NCBI GenBank assembly: GCA_944393395.1
Contig: CALYAB010000014.1
Coordinates: 1 to 33,415 of the forward strand
Direction of reading: 5' to 3'
DNA length: 33,415 bases
Source of the DNA: an uncultured Clostridia bacterium
Lineage (GTDB): Bacteria; Bacillota; Clostridia; TANB77; CAG-508
Position 1 is the stretch's first letter; every line of letters begins with the position of its first letter. The position numbers and the translations under genes are program-made. The notes beneath the pieces are model-generated. The model was given only the letters and a program-made list of their open reading frames with translations, made no database searches and was not told the DNA's origin. This document shows, in pieces, positions 5,582 to 14,892 of this stretch.

Positions 5582-6889
5582 GTGAAACTTAAAGAACGAA
5601 TAAAGACAGCGTATAGAGTGCTAACGAATAAATCTAGCAAAGATACAGCAATGCAACAATTAATAGACTTTCTGGGATTACACGATACAAAAGAAAGTGC
5701 ATTATCTGAAGCTACTTATTTTGCTTGTCTAAAAGTTTTAAGTGAATCAGTAGGAAAGTTACCACTTAAATTATTACAGCATAATGAAGATGGTGGTGTT
5801 GTTACTGCAAGAGGACATCCGTTATATTTTGCGTTGCATGATAGACCAAATCCTTACATGACTTCAACAACGTTTTGGTCAACAATGGAGCAAAACAGAA
5901 ATCATTATGGAGATGCTTATGCATGGATAAAAGGAGCAGGAACAAAAACGTCACTATGGATTTTACCATCAGATAGTGTAGAAATTTGGTATGATGATCA
6001 GAAAATTTTAAGTGATATACCAGACATTTATTATATTTATTCATATGGTGGAAAATTGTATAAGTTTTCATCTGAACAGATAATACACTTAAAAACGTCA
6101 AGCAGTTTTGATGGAATAAAAGGTATACCAGTTCGAGAACAGTTAAAATCAACAATCAGCGGGAATATAAAATCACAAAAAATGTTAAATCAAATGTATA
6201 AAAGTGGATTTACAGCTAAGGCAGTTGTTCAATATACAGCAGACCTATCTGGAGATAATTTAAAAAACTTTAAAAAGATGATAGAAGATTTTGCTGGTAG
6301 TGACTTAGATGATGAAGAAGTTAAAAACATAATACCGATTCCAATTGGAACTACTTTGACACCGCTTAACGTTAAGTTAGCAGATAGTCAATTTATAGAT
6401 ATAAAAAAATACAGTGCTTTACAAATAGCATCTGCATTTGGAATAAAACCAAATCAGATAGGAGATTATGAAAAATCTAGTTATGCTAGTTCTGAAGCAC
6501 AACAATTAAGTTTTTATGTAGATACAATGCTATATATATTGAAGCAATATGAAGAAGAATTAAACTACAAACTTTTATCAAGAGAAGAAATAGAAAAAGG
6601 ATATTACTTTAAATTTAATGTGGCAGTTATATTAAGAGCAGATTTAAAGACACAAATAGAAACATTAAGCCAAGCAGTATCGAATTTTATATATACACCA
6701 AACGAGGCAAGAGCATTATTAGATAAGCCAGCAAAAGCAGGTGGAGACAAACTTCTTGGAAATGGTGCTAGTATTCCTGTTGAACTTGCAGGAACACAAT
6801 ATACAAATTTAGAAGGAAAGGAGGAAGAAAAACAATGGATGGAAAAGACAATAGAGAAGATACTGACAAAATTGTTGAAGAAGGTGTAA
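5582..6889 (+). CDS. Portal protein, HK97 family
   Basis: 435 residues from GTG 5582 with AGGAGG at 5571-5576. Family features include the early segment ATYFACLKVLSESVGKLPLKL (near 43-63), a central region with PNPYMTSTTFWSTMEQNRNHYGDAYAWI, and SAFGIKPNQIGDYEKSSY before the stem helices. It forms the dodecameric vertex through which DNA enters and to which the connector attaches. The last 55 bp overlap the protease gene in another frame. Confidence 0.92.
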   Translation: MKLKERIKTAYRVLTNKSSKDTAMQQLIDFLGLHDTKESALSEATYFACLKVLSESVGKLPLKLLQHNEDGGVVTARGHPLYFALHDRPNPYMTSTTFWSTMEQNRNHYGDAYAWIKGAGTKTSLWILPSDSVEIWYDDQKILSDIPDIYYIYSYGGKLYKFSSEQIIHLKTSSSFDGIKGIPVREQLKSTISGNIKSQKMLNQMYKSGFTAKAVVQYTADLSGDNLKNFKKMIEDFAGSDLDDEEVKNIIPIPIGTTLTPLNVKLADSQFIDIKKYSALQIASAFGIKPNQIGDYEKSSYASSEAQQLSFYVDTMLYILKQYEEELNYKLLSREEIEKGYYFKFNVAVILRADLKTQIETLSQAVSNFIYTPNEARALLDKPAKAGGDKLLGNGASIPVELAGTQYTNLEGKEEEKQWMEKTIEKILTKLLKKV

Positions 6890-7617
6890 TTTGCAAGGCT
6901 GTAGGAGTTGAAAATCAAGAAGTTACTGAGGAAGAACTAAGAAAGATTAACAAATTTACACTAACTCCTTTAAAAGCGGAAGAAGTATTTACATTTAAAT
7001 TAATAATGGGAGACAACGGGCTAGATGATAGAAACTATGAGCCATTTAACTTAAATGCTTTAAAAGACTTAAAAAAATTATACATCGGAAAAACAATGAT
7101 AAAGGATCACAGAAGAACGGCAGATAATCAAATTGCAAGAGTATATGATACAGAATTAGTGCAAGACAGTAGTAAAACACTAAAATCTGGAGAAATTTAT
7201 ACTAAGTTAATTGCAAAATGTTATATGGTTAAAACTGAAAAGAATACAGACTTAATTTCAGAGATTAAGGCAGGAATAAAAAAAGAAGTATCTACAAGTT
7301 GTAAGCCAAAACATGCATATTGTTCTATATGTGGATTAGACAATATGAAAAATTATTGCTCACATTGGTGGGGAAAAGAATATGAAACTGCAGAAGGTAA
7401 AAAAATATGCTATTTTACTCTAGATGGAGCAAAAGAAGCATATGAAGTATCTTTTGTAGCAGTTCCAGCACAGCCACGAGCAGGAACTACTAAAAATTAT
7501 GGTGGCAAAGAATTTAAAAAAGAAAAAAATAAAAATAACGAAGAAGCAGAAATTGATTTAAAAATCAAAAATCTAGCTTCTTTTTTATTTACAGAAAAAG
7601 AAAAATTGGAGGTATAA
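6835..7617 (+). CDS. Prohead maturation protease-like protein
   Basis: 260 residues. The start lies inside the 3' end of the portal gene after AGGAGG at about 6820. The order portal-protease-capsid is the HK97 arrangement. The segment FKLIMGDNGLDDRNYEPF, the KDH at about residue 88 and KKEVSTS at about 150 are placed like the catalytic His and Ser of HK97-type proteases, and EVSFVAVPAQPRAG near 215-228 closes the fold. A Cys/His cluster (CSICGLDNMKNYCSHW, near 165-180) suggests a bound metal, which is unusual for the basic family. The C-terminus is charged. The role is the removal of the capsid delta domain. Confidence 0.75.
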   Translation: MDGKDNREDTDKIVEEGVICKAVGVENQEVTEEELRKINKFTLTPLKAEEVFTFKLIMGDNGLDDRNYEPFNLNALKDLKKLYIGKTMIKDHRRTADNQIARVYDTELVQDSSKTLKSGEIYTKLIAKCYMVKTEKNTDLISEIKAGIKKEVSTSCKPKHAYCSICGLDNMKNYCSHWWGKEYETAEGKKICYFTLDGAKEAYEVSFVAVPAQPRAGTTKNYGGKEFKKEKNKNNEEAEIDLKIKNLASFLFTEKEKLEV

Positions 7618-7622
7618 AAATT

Positions 7623-8786
7623 ATGAATAAGAAAATGAGAGAATTATTAGCAAAAATTGAAAGTAAACAAGCATTAGCAAAAGAATATACAGAAGGAGAA
7701 AACAAAGACTTAAAGAAAGCAAAAGAAATCTTAGATGAAATTGATAAACTTCAAGAAGAATATGAAGTTGAAAAAAGATTATTTGAAAATGAAAAAGAAT
7801 CTGCAAAATTAAATGAGGAAGACGTAGCAAAAATAGAAAAAAATATAGCAGAGAAAAAGGAAGATAAAGAAGAGGAAGACTCAGTTCAAAAATTTGCAAA
7901 ACAAATAAGAAATATTGCAAAAGGATTAAATGAAGGAACACCAGCTGACGGTGGATATACAGTTCCAGAAGACATTTCTACAATGGTAGAAGAGAGAAGA
8001 GAGGCAAAAGCATCTTTAATTGACTTAGTTAGTGTTGAAACAGTAACTACAAACAAAGGTAGTAGAACATTTAAGAAAAGAAGTCAACAAACAGGATTCA
8101 CAAAAGTTGGAGAAGGTGGAAAAATCACATCTACAACAACACCACAATTCGAAAGAATGGACTATGTAGTCTCTAAATATGCTGGATATTTACCAATTAC
8201 AAACGAATTATTGGAAGATACAGACACAAATATTGTCAATATAATCGTTGAATGGCTAGGAGACGAGTCAAGAGTAACAAGAAACAAAATAATCTTAGAT
8301 TTAATTAAAACTCAAGATGAAGTTGAATTGGATGGATTAGACGACATTAAGAAAGTATTAAATGTAACTTTAGGTAGTGCATTTAAATCTACATCTGTAA
8401 TCGTTACAAATGATGATGGTTTACAATATTTAGACACATTAAAAGACAATGATGGAAAATATTTATTACAACCAAACCCAGCTAATCCAATGGAAATGAG
8501 ATTGTCTGCTGGAGCAACAACAGTTCCTGTGAGAGTAATACCAAACGCAGATTTAGCAACAGCTTCTAACAAAATCCCATTTATAATCGGAGACCTAAAG
8601 GAAGGTATCAGATTTTTTGATAGAAAACAATTAACTATCAATACTTCTAATGTTGCAGCAATAGGAGAATTAAACGCATTTGAAGAAGATCTAACATTAT
8701 TCAGAGGTATTGAAAGAGAAGATTGTAAAATCAGAGATGAAGAGGCTTTTATAAACGGATATATTAGTACAACACCAAGTGTTTAG
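7623..8786 (+). CDS. Major capsid protein, HK97 fold, with scaffold (delta) domain
   Basis: 387 residues after GGAGG. Residues 1-95 are a Lys/Glu-rich coiled coil (the delta domain, acting as scaffold and normally cleaved). The mature fold starts around GTPADGGYTVPEDIS (105-119) and continues with VETVTTNKGSRTF, ITNELLEDTDTNIV and SVIVTNDDGLQYLDTLKD. The preceding protease would cut just before the mature part. Lengths of both parts are normal for the family. Confidence 0.93.
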   Translation: MNKKMRELLAKIESKQALAKEYTEGENKDLKKAKEILDEIDKLQEEYEVEKRLFENEKESAKLNEEDVAKIEKNIAEKKEDKEEEDSVQKFAKQIRNIAKGLNEGTPADGGYTVPEDISTMVEERREAKASLIDLVSVETVTTNKGSRTFKKRSQQTGFTKVGEGGKITSTTTPQFERMDYVVSKYAGYLPITNELLEDTDTNIVNIIVEWLGDESRVTRNKIILDLIKTQDEVELDGLDDIKKVLNVTLGSAFKSTSVIVTNDDGLQYLDTLKDNDGKYLLQPNPANPMEMRLSAGATTVPVRVIPNADLATASNKIPFIIGDLKEGIRFFDRKQLTINTSNVAAIGELNAFEEDLTLFRGIEREDCKIRDEEAFINGYISTTPSV

Positions 8787-8797
8787 AGGTGAATTAA

Positions 8798-9151
8798 ATG
8801 ACATATGAAGAGTTAAAAACAACAGAAATAAATCAGTTAATAGTACAAACAGATCTACTTAAATTAGCAAAAGAATGTTTAAGCATAGTTGATAGCTCAA
8901 CAATGAAAGACAAAGAAATAACTATGCTTATCGAATCTGCTATAAGAGATTTAGAAAGAGTTGAAATAGATGTAAAAGGACATATAGAAGATAATTTAGT
9001 AAAAAACACAATTATAATCTATGTTAAAGCTCACTTTGGAGATGGAGACATAGACAAAAGAACAGAATATTTAAAAAGATACAAGACTAATTTAAGAGAA
9101 TTACAATTTTCGGAAGAATATCAAATAAAGGAGGTAGATAGCAATGCGTGA
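8798..9151 (+). CDS. Head-tail connector (gp6-like adaptor)
   Basis: 117 residues directly after the capsid gene (GAGGTG upstream). It is mostly helical, with MLIESAIRDLERVEIDV (about 44-60), NLVKNTIIIYVKAHFGDGD and the terminal region KRYKTNLREL. This pattern and position match the gp6/YqbG-type adaptors that bind below the portal. It overlaps the next gene by 8 bp. Confidence 0.8.
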   Translation: MTYEELKTTEINQLIVQTDLLKLAKECLSIVDSSTMKDKEITMLIESAIRDLERVEIDVKGHIEDNLVKNTIIIYVKAHFGDGDIDKRTEYLKRYKTNLRELQFSEEYQIKEVDSNA

Positions 9152-9452
9152 TGTTAGTTGCAAGTTGTTATCTACAACTTATGAAAAGAATGAAAAAGGT
9201 GTTTTAATCCCTAACGGAACGACAGAAAGAGAGATACCTATTATAGATGAAGAAGATATATATGCAAATGAATATTATCAAGCAAATCAACAAGGATATA
9301 AACCAACTCTAAGATTAGTTATAAGTACTCTAAATTACCAAAATGAAGACGAACTAATATATATGGATACTAAATATTCTATAATTCGTCCTCAAAAGAA
9401 AAATGAAGATGAACTTATATTGGTATGTGAAAGGAAAATAAAAAATGTCTAG
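9144..9452 (+). CDS. Head-closure / head-tail joining protein
   Basis: 102 residues, beta-rich (PTLRLVISTLNYQNEDELIYMDTKYSIIRP), with the length and position of the head-tail joining (stopper) family. AAGGAGGT precedes the ATG inside the previous gene's end. The protein seals the connector once DNA is packaged. The assignment rests mainly on gene order plus the beta pattern. Confidence 0.7.
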   Translation: MRDVSCKLLSTTYEKNEKGVLIPNGTTEREIPIIDEEDIYANEYYQANQQGYKPTLRLVISTLNYQNEDELIYMDTKYSIIRPQKKNEDELILVCERKIKNV

Positions 9453-9846
9453 TTCTATTAAGATTGAAAATCTACAGAGTGAAGTTATGAAATATTTAAC
9501 AGACTACGTAGAAGATATTGAAGAAGGTGTAAAAGAAACAACAGATAGTATATCTAAAGAAGCTGTTAAAGAAGTAAAACAAAAATCACCTAGAAGACAA
9601 GGAACACGAAAAAATCCGTATTGGAAAGGATGGACTAAGAAAAAAGATTCAAAAGGTAGAAAATATACAACTAAGATATACAACAAAACTAATTATCAAC
9701 TGACACATTTATTGGAAAACGGACATGCTACCAGAAATGGTGGGAGAACTAAAGCACAACCACATATAAGGCCTGTAGAAGAAAAATACAATAAGTTATA
9801 CGAACAAGAAATAAAAAAAGTAATAACGAGGAGGTCTAAAGCATGA
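9445..9846 (+). CDS. HK97 gp10-like tail completion protein
   Basis: 133 residues. The N-terminal helical part contains DSISKEAVKEVKQKSPRRQGTR (about 32-53), followed by the family hallmarks NPYWKGWTKKK and LTHLLENGHATRNGGRTKAQPHI (about 88-110), typical of HK97-gp10-like proteins (LENGh...GG...a.PHi). It overlaps its neighbours by 8 and 4 bp. It links the head connector to the tail terminator. Confidence 0.88.
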   Translation: MSSSIKIENLQSEVMKYLTDYVEDIEEGVKETTDSISKEAVKEVKQKSPRRQGTRKNPYWKGWTKKKDSKGRKYTTKIYNKTNYQLTHLLENGHATRNGGRTKAQPHIRPVEEKYNKLYEQEIKKVITRRSKA

Positions 9847-10154
9847 CATTAGAAGAACTAAAATCAAGATGTGAAAAAGAAGAAATACAATATGCTTATG
9901 GAGTTTTTCAAGAGCCAGTTAGTCCTCCACACTTAGTAGCATTAGAAACAGAAACAGACAACTTTATGGCAGACAACAAAGTATTTAGTAGAAAAGGAAG
10001 AATCCAGTTAGATTTAACTATGGATTATATTGATTTTGCTTTAATAGACAAAGTCGAGAATAAAATTTTATACGATGTATGTTGGAATAAAACAGAACAA
10101 ACTTATTTGTCAAACGAAAAAATTTGGCAGATAAGTTATTTTTTTGAAATTTAA
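9843..10154 (+). CDS. Probable tail terminator protein
   Basis: 103 residues, overlapping the gp10-like gene by 4 bp (ATGA). AGGAGG lies upstream. The segments YGVFQEPVSPPHLVALETETDNFMADN and KGRIQLDLTMDYIDFALIDKVE match the small tail terminator/joining proteins found between gp10-like and tail-tube genes. The family is assigned from place and general pattern rather than a diagnostic motif. Confidence 0.65.
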   Translation: MTLEELKSRCEKEEIQYAYGVFQEPVSPPHLVALETETDNFMADNKVFSRKGRIQLDLTMDYIDFALIDKVENKILYDVCWNKTEQTYLSNEKIWQISYFFEI

Positions 10155-10172
10155 AATTAAGGAGGAAATAAA

Positions 10173-10754
10173 ATGTCAGAAAAAAACAAAGTTAAATTTG
10201 GACTTAGCAATGTTCACGTAGCCAAGATGATAAAAGGAGAAGATGGAGCAATCACATATGATACACCAATCAAAATTCCAGGTGCAGTAAACTTAAGTTT
10301 AGATGCAGAAGGAGATAATGAACCATTTTATGCTGATAATATTAAATTTTTCGAAAGTTTTGCAAATAATGGATATTCTGGAGAATTAGAGATAGCAAAA
10401 ATACCAGATGAGTTCTTAAAAGAAATTTTAGGACAAAAAATTGACTCTATCGGTGGTGTTTTAGAAAATGTAAATGATGTTATTACGCCATTTGCTTTTA
10501 TGTATCAAATAGAAGGAGATGTCACAGGAACTAGATTTTGCTATTACAACACAACAGTATCTAGACCATCAACAGAAGCAGGAACAACAGAAGATACAAA
10601 AACACCAAATACAGACACACTATCAATAACAACTTCTGGAAGAGAAGATACAGGTGATGTAAGATACAAATTGGCATTATCTGATACAAATAAAACTGAA
10701 TATGATAAATTTTTTGATGCTGTTCCAGAACCAAAAGATGAAGAGTCAGTGTAG
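10173..10754 (+). CDS. Major tail (tube) protein
   Basis: 193 residues after AAGGAGG. It starts MSEKNKVKFGLSNVHVAKMI and shows the tube-protein pattern KIPGAVNLSLDAEGDNEPFYADN, with a long loop rich in Thr/Asp (about 130-155). It polymerises as hexamer rings around the tape measure. The stop codon lies inside a terminator-like hairpin, consistent with high expression of tube protein and reduced read-through to the chaperones. Confidence 0.9.
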   Translation: MSEKNKVKFGLSNVHVAKMIKGEDGAITYDTPIKIPGAVNLSLDAEGDNEPFYADNIKFFESFANNGYSGELEIAKIPDEFLKEILGQKIDSIGGVLENVNDVITPFAFMYQIEGDVTGTRFCYYNTTVSRPSTEAGTTEDTKTPNTDTLSITTSGREDTGDVRYKLALSDTNKTEYDKFFDAVPEPKDEESV

Positions 10755-10777
10755 GGGTTTCCTACGCTGATTTTTTT
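10746..10777 (+). terminator. Terminator or attenuator after the tail tube gene
   Basis: TCAGTGTAGG (10746-10755) pairs with CCTACGCTGA (10761-10770) over 10 bp with one G-U, followed by seven Ts. It overlaps the tube gene stop. Since essential tail genes follow without a visible new promoter, it is probably a partial terminator that sets expression ratios. Confidence 0.75.
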
Positions 10778-10802
10778 AAAATAGCAGAAAGGAAAGATAT
10801 TA

Positions 10803-11228
10803 ATGAGAAAAATTAACATATGTGGAAATGAATATCCAATTGATTGTAATGCTTTAACTTACATTCAATATAGAAAGATGTTTAATCGAGGAATTTTTCA
10901 AGATATAGATATAATAGAAAACTTTGTATCTTTACAAGTTTTAATTGCAGATAAAATAAAGAAAGAAAATCCAAAAATAAGCGATTCTGAAATAACAAAA
11001 CAACTATCACGAACAATGCTTACTAATATAGACGAATATATAGAAGCAGTAACAAGGATTGCTTACATCTGTATTTATACAGCAAACAAAAAAATAGGAA
11101 GCTATGAAGAATGGCTTACAAAAATAAAAAGAATAAATACAACAGATAAATGGATTGTTGAGGTAACGGAATTTGCCGTCGACTGCTTTTGTGGACAAGA
11201 CAGTAATAGAGGAATTGAAGAAACTTAA
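10803..11228 (+). CDS. Tail assembly chaperone, upstream frame (gpG-like)
   Basis: 141 residues, helical, with NALTYIQYRKMFNRGIFQDIDIIENF near the start, as in Gram-positive gpG-type chaperones. It lies between the tube gene and the tape measure. The end overlaps a second open frame by 56 bp, the classical G/GT arrangement in which a fraction of ribosomes shift frame to make a longer product that helps assemble the tail around the tape measure. Confidence 0.8.
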   Translation: MRKINICGNEYPIDCNALTYIQYRKMFNRGIFQDIDIIENFVSLQVLIADKIKKENPKISDSEITKQLSRTMLTNIDEYIEAVTRIAYICIYTANKKIGSYEEWLTKIKRINTTDKWIVEVTEFAVDCFCGQDSNRGIEET

Positions 11229-11442
11229 CACATCAGGAGAAAAAAAAGAAATATTTCCAGAGCATGAATTTTTAGCAGCATGCCTAAGGATAGGATTGAG
11301 AATAGAAGATTTAAAAATTTTAACATATGTAGATGTGTATAAAATTTTTATATCTTTTTTTAATAGTGAAGAAAAAGAAGAAAATAATGGCGTAAGACAA
11401 GCCACACAAGAGGATATAAAAAATATAGTAGCGAGAATGTAG
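11167..11442 (+). CDS. Tail assembly chaperone, downstream frame (gpT-like part)
   Basis: This frame is open from 11167 (the in-frame TAA at 11164 is just before) to TAG 11440-11442. It codes a helical segment (VIEELKKLNTSG, EHEFLAACLRIGLRIEDLKILTYVDVYKIF). Its frame is +1 (or -2) relative to the upstream gene. It is probably made as a fusion by ribosomal frameshifting near CTTTTG at 11186-11191. An independent start at TTG 11173 after GAGG (11160-11163) is possible but weak. The stop is followed by the ribosome binding site of the tape measure gene. Confidence 0.7.
   Translation, partial: RNLPSTAFVDKTVIEELKKLNTSGEKKEIFPEHEFLAACLRIGLRIEDLKILTYVDVYKIFISFFNSEEKEENNGVRQATQEDIKNIVARM
11186..11191 (+). 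other. Candidate +1 (or -2) frameshift site of the tail chaperone pair
   Basis: In the upstream frame the codons are TGC TTT TGT. A Phe tRNA on TTT (11187-11189) can move one base to TTT (11188-11190), after which GTG GAC AAG ACA is read, yielding D-C-F-V-D-K-T. The overlap of the open frames (11167-11225) contains no other run of four identical bases that allows this shift. Confidence 0.5.
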
Positions 11443-11452
11443 GAGGATAAAT

Positions 11453-14400
11453 ATGGCAGGAACAATAAAAGGAATAGTAGTTGAAATAGGGGGAGATACC
11501 TCAGGATTACAAAAAGCAATAAGTAAAGTTAATACTGCCACTTCTAGTTTAAGCAAGGAGCTTAGAGGTGTAAACTCTTTACTTAAGTTAGATCCATCTA
11601 ATACAGAGTTAGTTTCTCAAAAGCAAACTATTTTAGCCAAGAACATTGAAGAAACTAAAAATAAGTTAGATTTATTAAAAAGCACACAAGAGCAAGCAGA
11701 TAAAGCTATCGCAAATGGTACAGAAATTTCAGAGGAAAACTATAGAAATTTACAAAGAGAAATAATAAATACAGAAAATAAATTAAATCAGTTACAATTA
11801 CAAGCTTCAAAATGGACGTCAGCAGGAGAAAAGTTAGAAGAGTTTGGAAGTAAAGTAACAAATATATCGAGTAAAATAGATAATTTGGGAAGTACAATGA
11901 CAACATCTTTAACATTACCAGTTTTAGCAATAGGAACAGCAGCAATAACAACAGGAAATGATTTTGAAGCACAAATGTCAAGAGTGCAAGCAATCGCTGG
12001 AGCAACAAAAGATGAGTTAAAATTATTAACTAATCAAGCGATGGAGTTAGGAGCTCAAACAAGTTTTAGCGCAACAGAAGTTGCGGCAGGAATGGAAAAT
12101 TTAGCAAGTGCAGGTTTTACAACACAAGAAATTATGGAAGCTATGCCAGGTTTATTAGATTTAGCAGCATCTAGTGGGGCGGACTTAGCAACATCTTCTG
12201 AAATTGCAGCGAGCGCAATAAGAGGATTTGGATTAGAGGCTAGTAATAGTGCTCATGTGGCAGATGTATTTGCAGAAGCAGCAGCAAGAACAAATGCACA
12301 GACTGAAGATATGGGAAATGCGATGAAATATATAGCACCAGTTGCAAACACTATGGGGTTAAAAATAGAAGAAGTAGCTGCTGCAATAGGTATTATGTCT
12401 GATGCAGGTATTAAAGGGGAACAAGCCGGAACTACATTAAGAGGAGCATTAACTAGATTAACGAAACCAACAGACAAAATGACTAAAGTTATGAAAAATT
12501 TAGGAATAAGCTTTTATGATAATGAAGGTAAAATGAAATCATTAACTGAAATGATTTCTATGTTACAAAGTGCAACTGCAAATTTAACGGATGAGCAAGA
12601 ACAAAATGCATTAACTACATTGTTTGGAACAGAATCCTTATCTGGAATGATAGCGTTAATCAATAGAGGTTCTGGAGATTTAGCTGATATGACGAAATCG
12701 TTTGAGGATTGTGACGGAGCAGCACAAGAAATGGCAAATACTATGTTGGATAATACAAAAGGAGCATTTGAAAGTTTAAGTGGCTCTTTGGAAAGTGCAG
12801 GAATAGCAATACAACAAGCACTAGCACCAGAAATTAAAGAATTAGCTAAATGGATTCAGGATTTAGTAGATGATTTTAACGAGCTATCTGATGAAGAAAA
12901 ACAAAGCATAATAAACAAGGCTTTATTAGTCGCAGCAATAGGACCAACTATAAAAATATTAGGAAAATTAGGAACTGGAATAGGAACAGTCGCAACAGGA
13001 CTTGGGAAATTTTCTAAAGCAATTGCTATTGCCAAGACTGGAACAGTTTCAGCGGATAGTAGCTTAAATCTTTTAGCATCTTCTATAAAATATTTAATAA
13101 CACCGACAGGCTTATTGACTACCGCAGCGGTAGGATTAAGTGCAGCCTATGCAGCTAATTATGTGGCTACAGTAAAAGAAAAATCAGCTTTAAGCGGGCT
13201 AAGAGAAGAAGTCGAAACTCAAAAAGAAACATGGAAACAATTACAGAGCACAAGAAATGAAACTTTATCAAGCAGTTTAGCAGAAATACAAAGTACACAG
13301 AGTTTAGCAGAAGAGTTAAAAAAGATAACCAATGAAAACGGAAAAGTAAAACAGGGATATGAAGATAGGGCTAACGTTATTTTAAATCAATTAAATTCTG
13401 CGCTAGGAACAGAATATAGTCTAAATGGGAATATTATAACCCAGTATCAAGATTTAAAAAATACTATAGATGAATTAATAGCTAAAAAGAAAGCAGAGGC
13501 AGTTTTAAACGCATATCAGGAAGAATATGGAACAGCAATAAAAGAACAGGCAACGGCAACTGAAACACTAGTAGGATTAAAACAAAAATTAGCAGAAGCT
13601 TCAGAACAAATGGCAACAGGCAATGCAAAAGAGAAAAAAGAAGCAGAAATAATGTACAGCAGTATATCACAAAAAATAGGTGAACAGACAGAGTTAATAA
13701 GTCAATATGGAAAAACTATACAAGATTATGAGAATTTACAATCTGCTAGTGTATCTGGAAGCGCACAACAAATAAAAGAAGCAACACAAAGTATAACGAC
13801 TTCGTATGAAGAAGTAAAACAAAAATCACAGCAAACAATCGAAGAACAGATAAGCACTCAAACCGAATATATGAATTTATTAAGAAGCAGTCTATCAGAA
13901 GCACAAAAAACAAATGATGAATATCAAGCAAATATTTTAAACTCACAGTTAGAAACAGAAAAGCAAAAACTTGCAAATTTAACAAATAGTTTAGTAGAAC
14001 AGACCTCTACAATACAAGAATTGACTCCTGCTCAATTAGAAGCTTGGAAGGCAATTGCTGATTCTAGTTATGTAGAGTACTCTAATGGTTTGTCAAGACT
14101 TCCCGAATCAGTAAGAGAGCAAATACAAAAATCGACAGGAATAATAGCAATAGATGCTACAATGCAAGATTCAGCAGGAAATAAAGCAACGACAGTAACC
14201 AACTTTTTTAGTCAAAATTTAAAATTAGCAGATAAATCACAGACAGCTATAAATGGAGCTACAGACACAGTTAATGCTAATACTTCTTTACCAAATGCTT
14301 ATGGAGATTTGGGAACTAAGAGTGATGATAAGTTTAAAGAAAATATCAATTATGAAAAAGGAAAGTCTGCCACATCTGACTATATGCTAGGTGCAGAAAA

Positions 14401-14806
14401 GGGAGGAAATGATAGCAAATGGAGCTTTTGGGATTTATTGTTTGGAATAGGTAGAAGAGGAAATCAAAGTATGAGAGATGGACTAGGTGATGGAAGTCCA
14501 TCTGTTTTAGCAGAAGATGCTCTAGTGGATTATTTTTTGGGAGCTGATAAAGGAATAAAGAAACAAGGAACTAAAACAATTGGAAACATTCAAGACTATG
14601 CTAAAAAAATAAATACAAAGTTTAATAAAACTTTAGGAACGGCAGAATTAGGATTGAACAATAAAATTGGAGCAATAAATTCTAAAATAATAAATGGAAC
14701 AAAGATGATATACACAACTCCAACGCTTAATATTTATACACAAGGAGAACTAGATATACGAAAAGTTGCAGATGAAGTAAATAAAGTTTTTGGAAGTCAA
14801 TATTAA
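11453..14806 (+). CDS. Tail tape measure protein (TP901 type)
   Basis: 1117 residues, the longest gene here. An N-terminal segment of coiled-coil repeats (TNTELVSQKQTILAKNI region, about 35-125) precedes the conserved TP901 domain (about 165-350): GNDFEAQMSRVQAIAGAT, then FSATEVAAGMENLASAGFT, DVFAEAAARTNAQTEDM and DAGIKGEQAGTTLRGALTRL. Hydrophobic helices near 490-570 are followed by long alpha-helical coiled coil to about 880. The C-terminus ends in IYTQGELDIRKVADEVNKVFG. Its length sets the tail length. AGGAGG precedes the ATG. Confidence 0.95.
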   Translation: MAGTIKGIVVEIGGDTSGLQKAISKVNTATSSLSKELRGVNSLLKLDPSNTELVSQKQTILAKNIEETKNKLDLLKSTQEQADKAIANGTEISEENYRNLQREIINTENKLNQLQLQASKWTSAGEKLEEFGSKVTNISSKIDNLGSTMTTSLTLPVLAIGTAAITTGNDFEAQMSRVQAIAGATKDELKLLTNQAMELGAQTSFSATEVAAGMENLASAGFTTQEIMEAMPGLLDLAASSGADLATSSEIAASAIRGFGLEASNSAHVADVFAEAAARTNAQTEDMGNAMKYIAPVANTMGLKIEEVAAAIGIMSDAGIKGEQAGTTLRGALTRLTKPTDKMTKVMKNLGISFYDNEGKMKSLTEMISMLQSATANLTDEQEQNALTTLFGTESLSGMIALINRGSGDLADMTKSFEDCDGAAQEMANTMLDNTKGAFESLSGSLESAGIAIQQALAPEIKELAKWIQDLVDDFNELSDEEKQSIINKALLVAAIGPTIKILGKLGTGIGTVATGLGKFSKAIAIAKTGTVSADSSLNLLASSIKYLITPTGLLTTAAVGLSAAYAANYVATVKEKSALSGLREEVETQKETWKQLQSTRNETLSSSLAEIQSTQSLAEELKKITNENGKVKQGYEDRANVILNQLNSALGTEYSLNGNIITQYQDLKNTIDELIAKKKAEAVLNAYQEEYGTAIKEQATATETLVGLKQKLAEASEQMATGNAKEKKEAEIMYSSISQKIGEQTELISQYGKTIQDYENLQSASVSGSAQQIKEATQSITTSYEEVKQKSQQTIEEQISTQTEYMNLLRSSLSEAQKTNDEYQANILNSQLETEKQKLANLTNSLVEQTSTIQELTPAQLEAWKAIADSSYVEYSNGLSRLPESVREQIQKSTGIIAIDATMQDSAGNKATTVTNFFSQNLKLADKSQTAINGATDTVNANTSLPNAYGDLGTKSDDKFKENINYEKGKSATSDYMLGAEKGGNDSKWSFWDLLFGIGRRGNQSMRDGLGDGSPSVLAEDALVDYFLGADKGIKKQGTKTIGNIQDYAKKINTKFNKTLGTAELGLNNKIGAINSKIINGTKMIYTTPTLNIYTQGELDIRKVADEVNKVFGSQY

Positions 14807-14818
14807 AAACATTACATT

Positions 14819-14862
14819 TTCGACAAATTTCGACATCATTGTTATTTTTTGTGTGTTATACT
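14819..14862 (+). promoter_or_regulatory. Moron promoter with two tandem TTCGACA boxes
   Basis: An extended -10, TGTTATACT (TATACT 14857-14862), lies 31 bp upstream of the moron start. Above it are two TTCGACA boxes (14819-14825 and 14829-14835), 10 bp apart. TTCGACA is the complement of TGTCGAA, the core of the Spo0A box. The same tandem spacing occurs at 657/667, and a 15-base stretch including one box is identical at 25636-25650. There is no clear -35, so activation is plausible. Confidence 0.5.
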
Positions 14863-14892
14863 TTTACAAAAAGACAAAAGGGGGATATGTTT

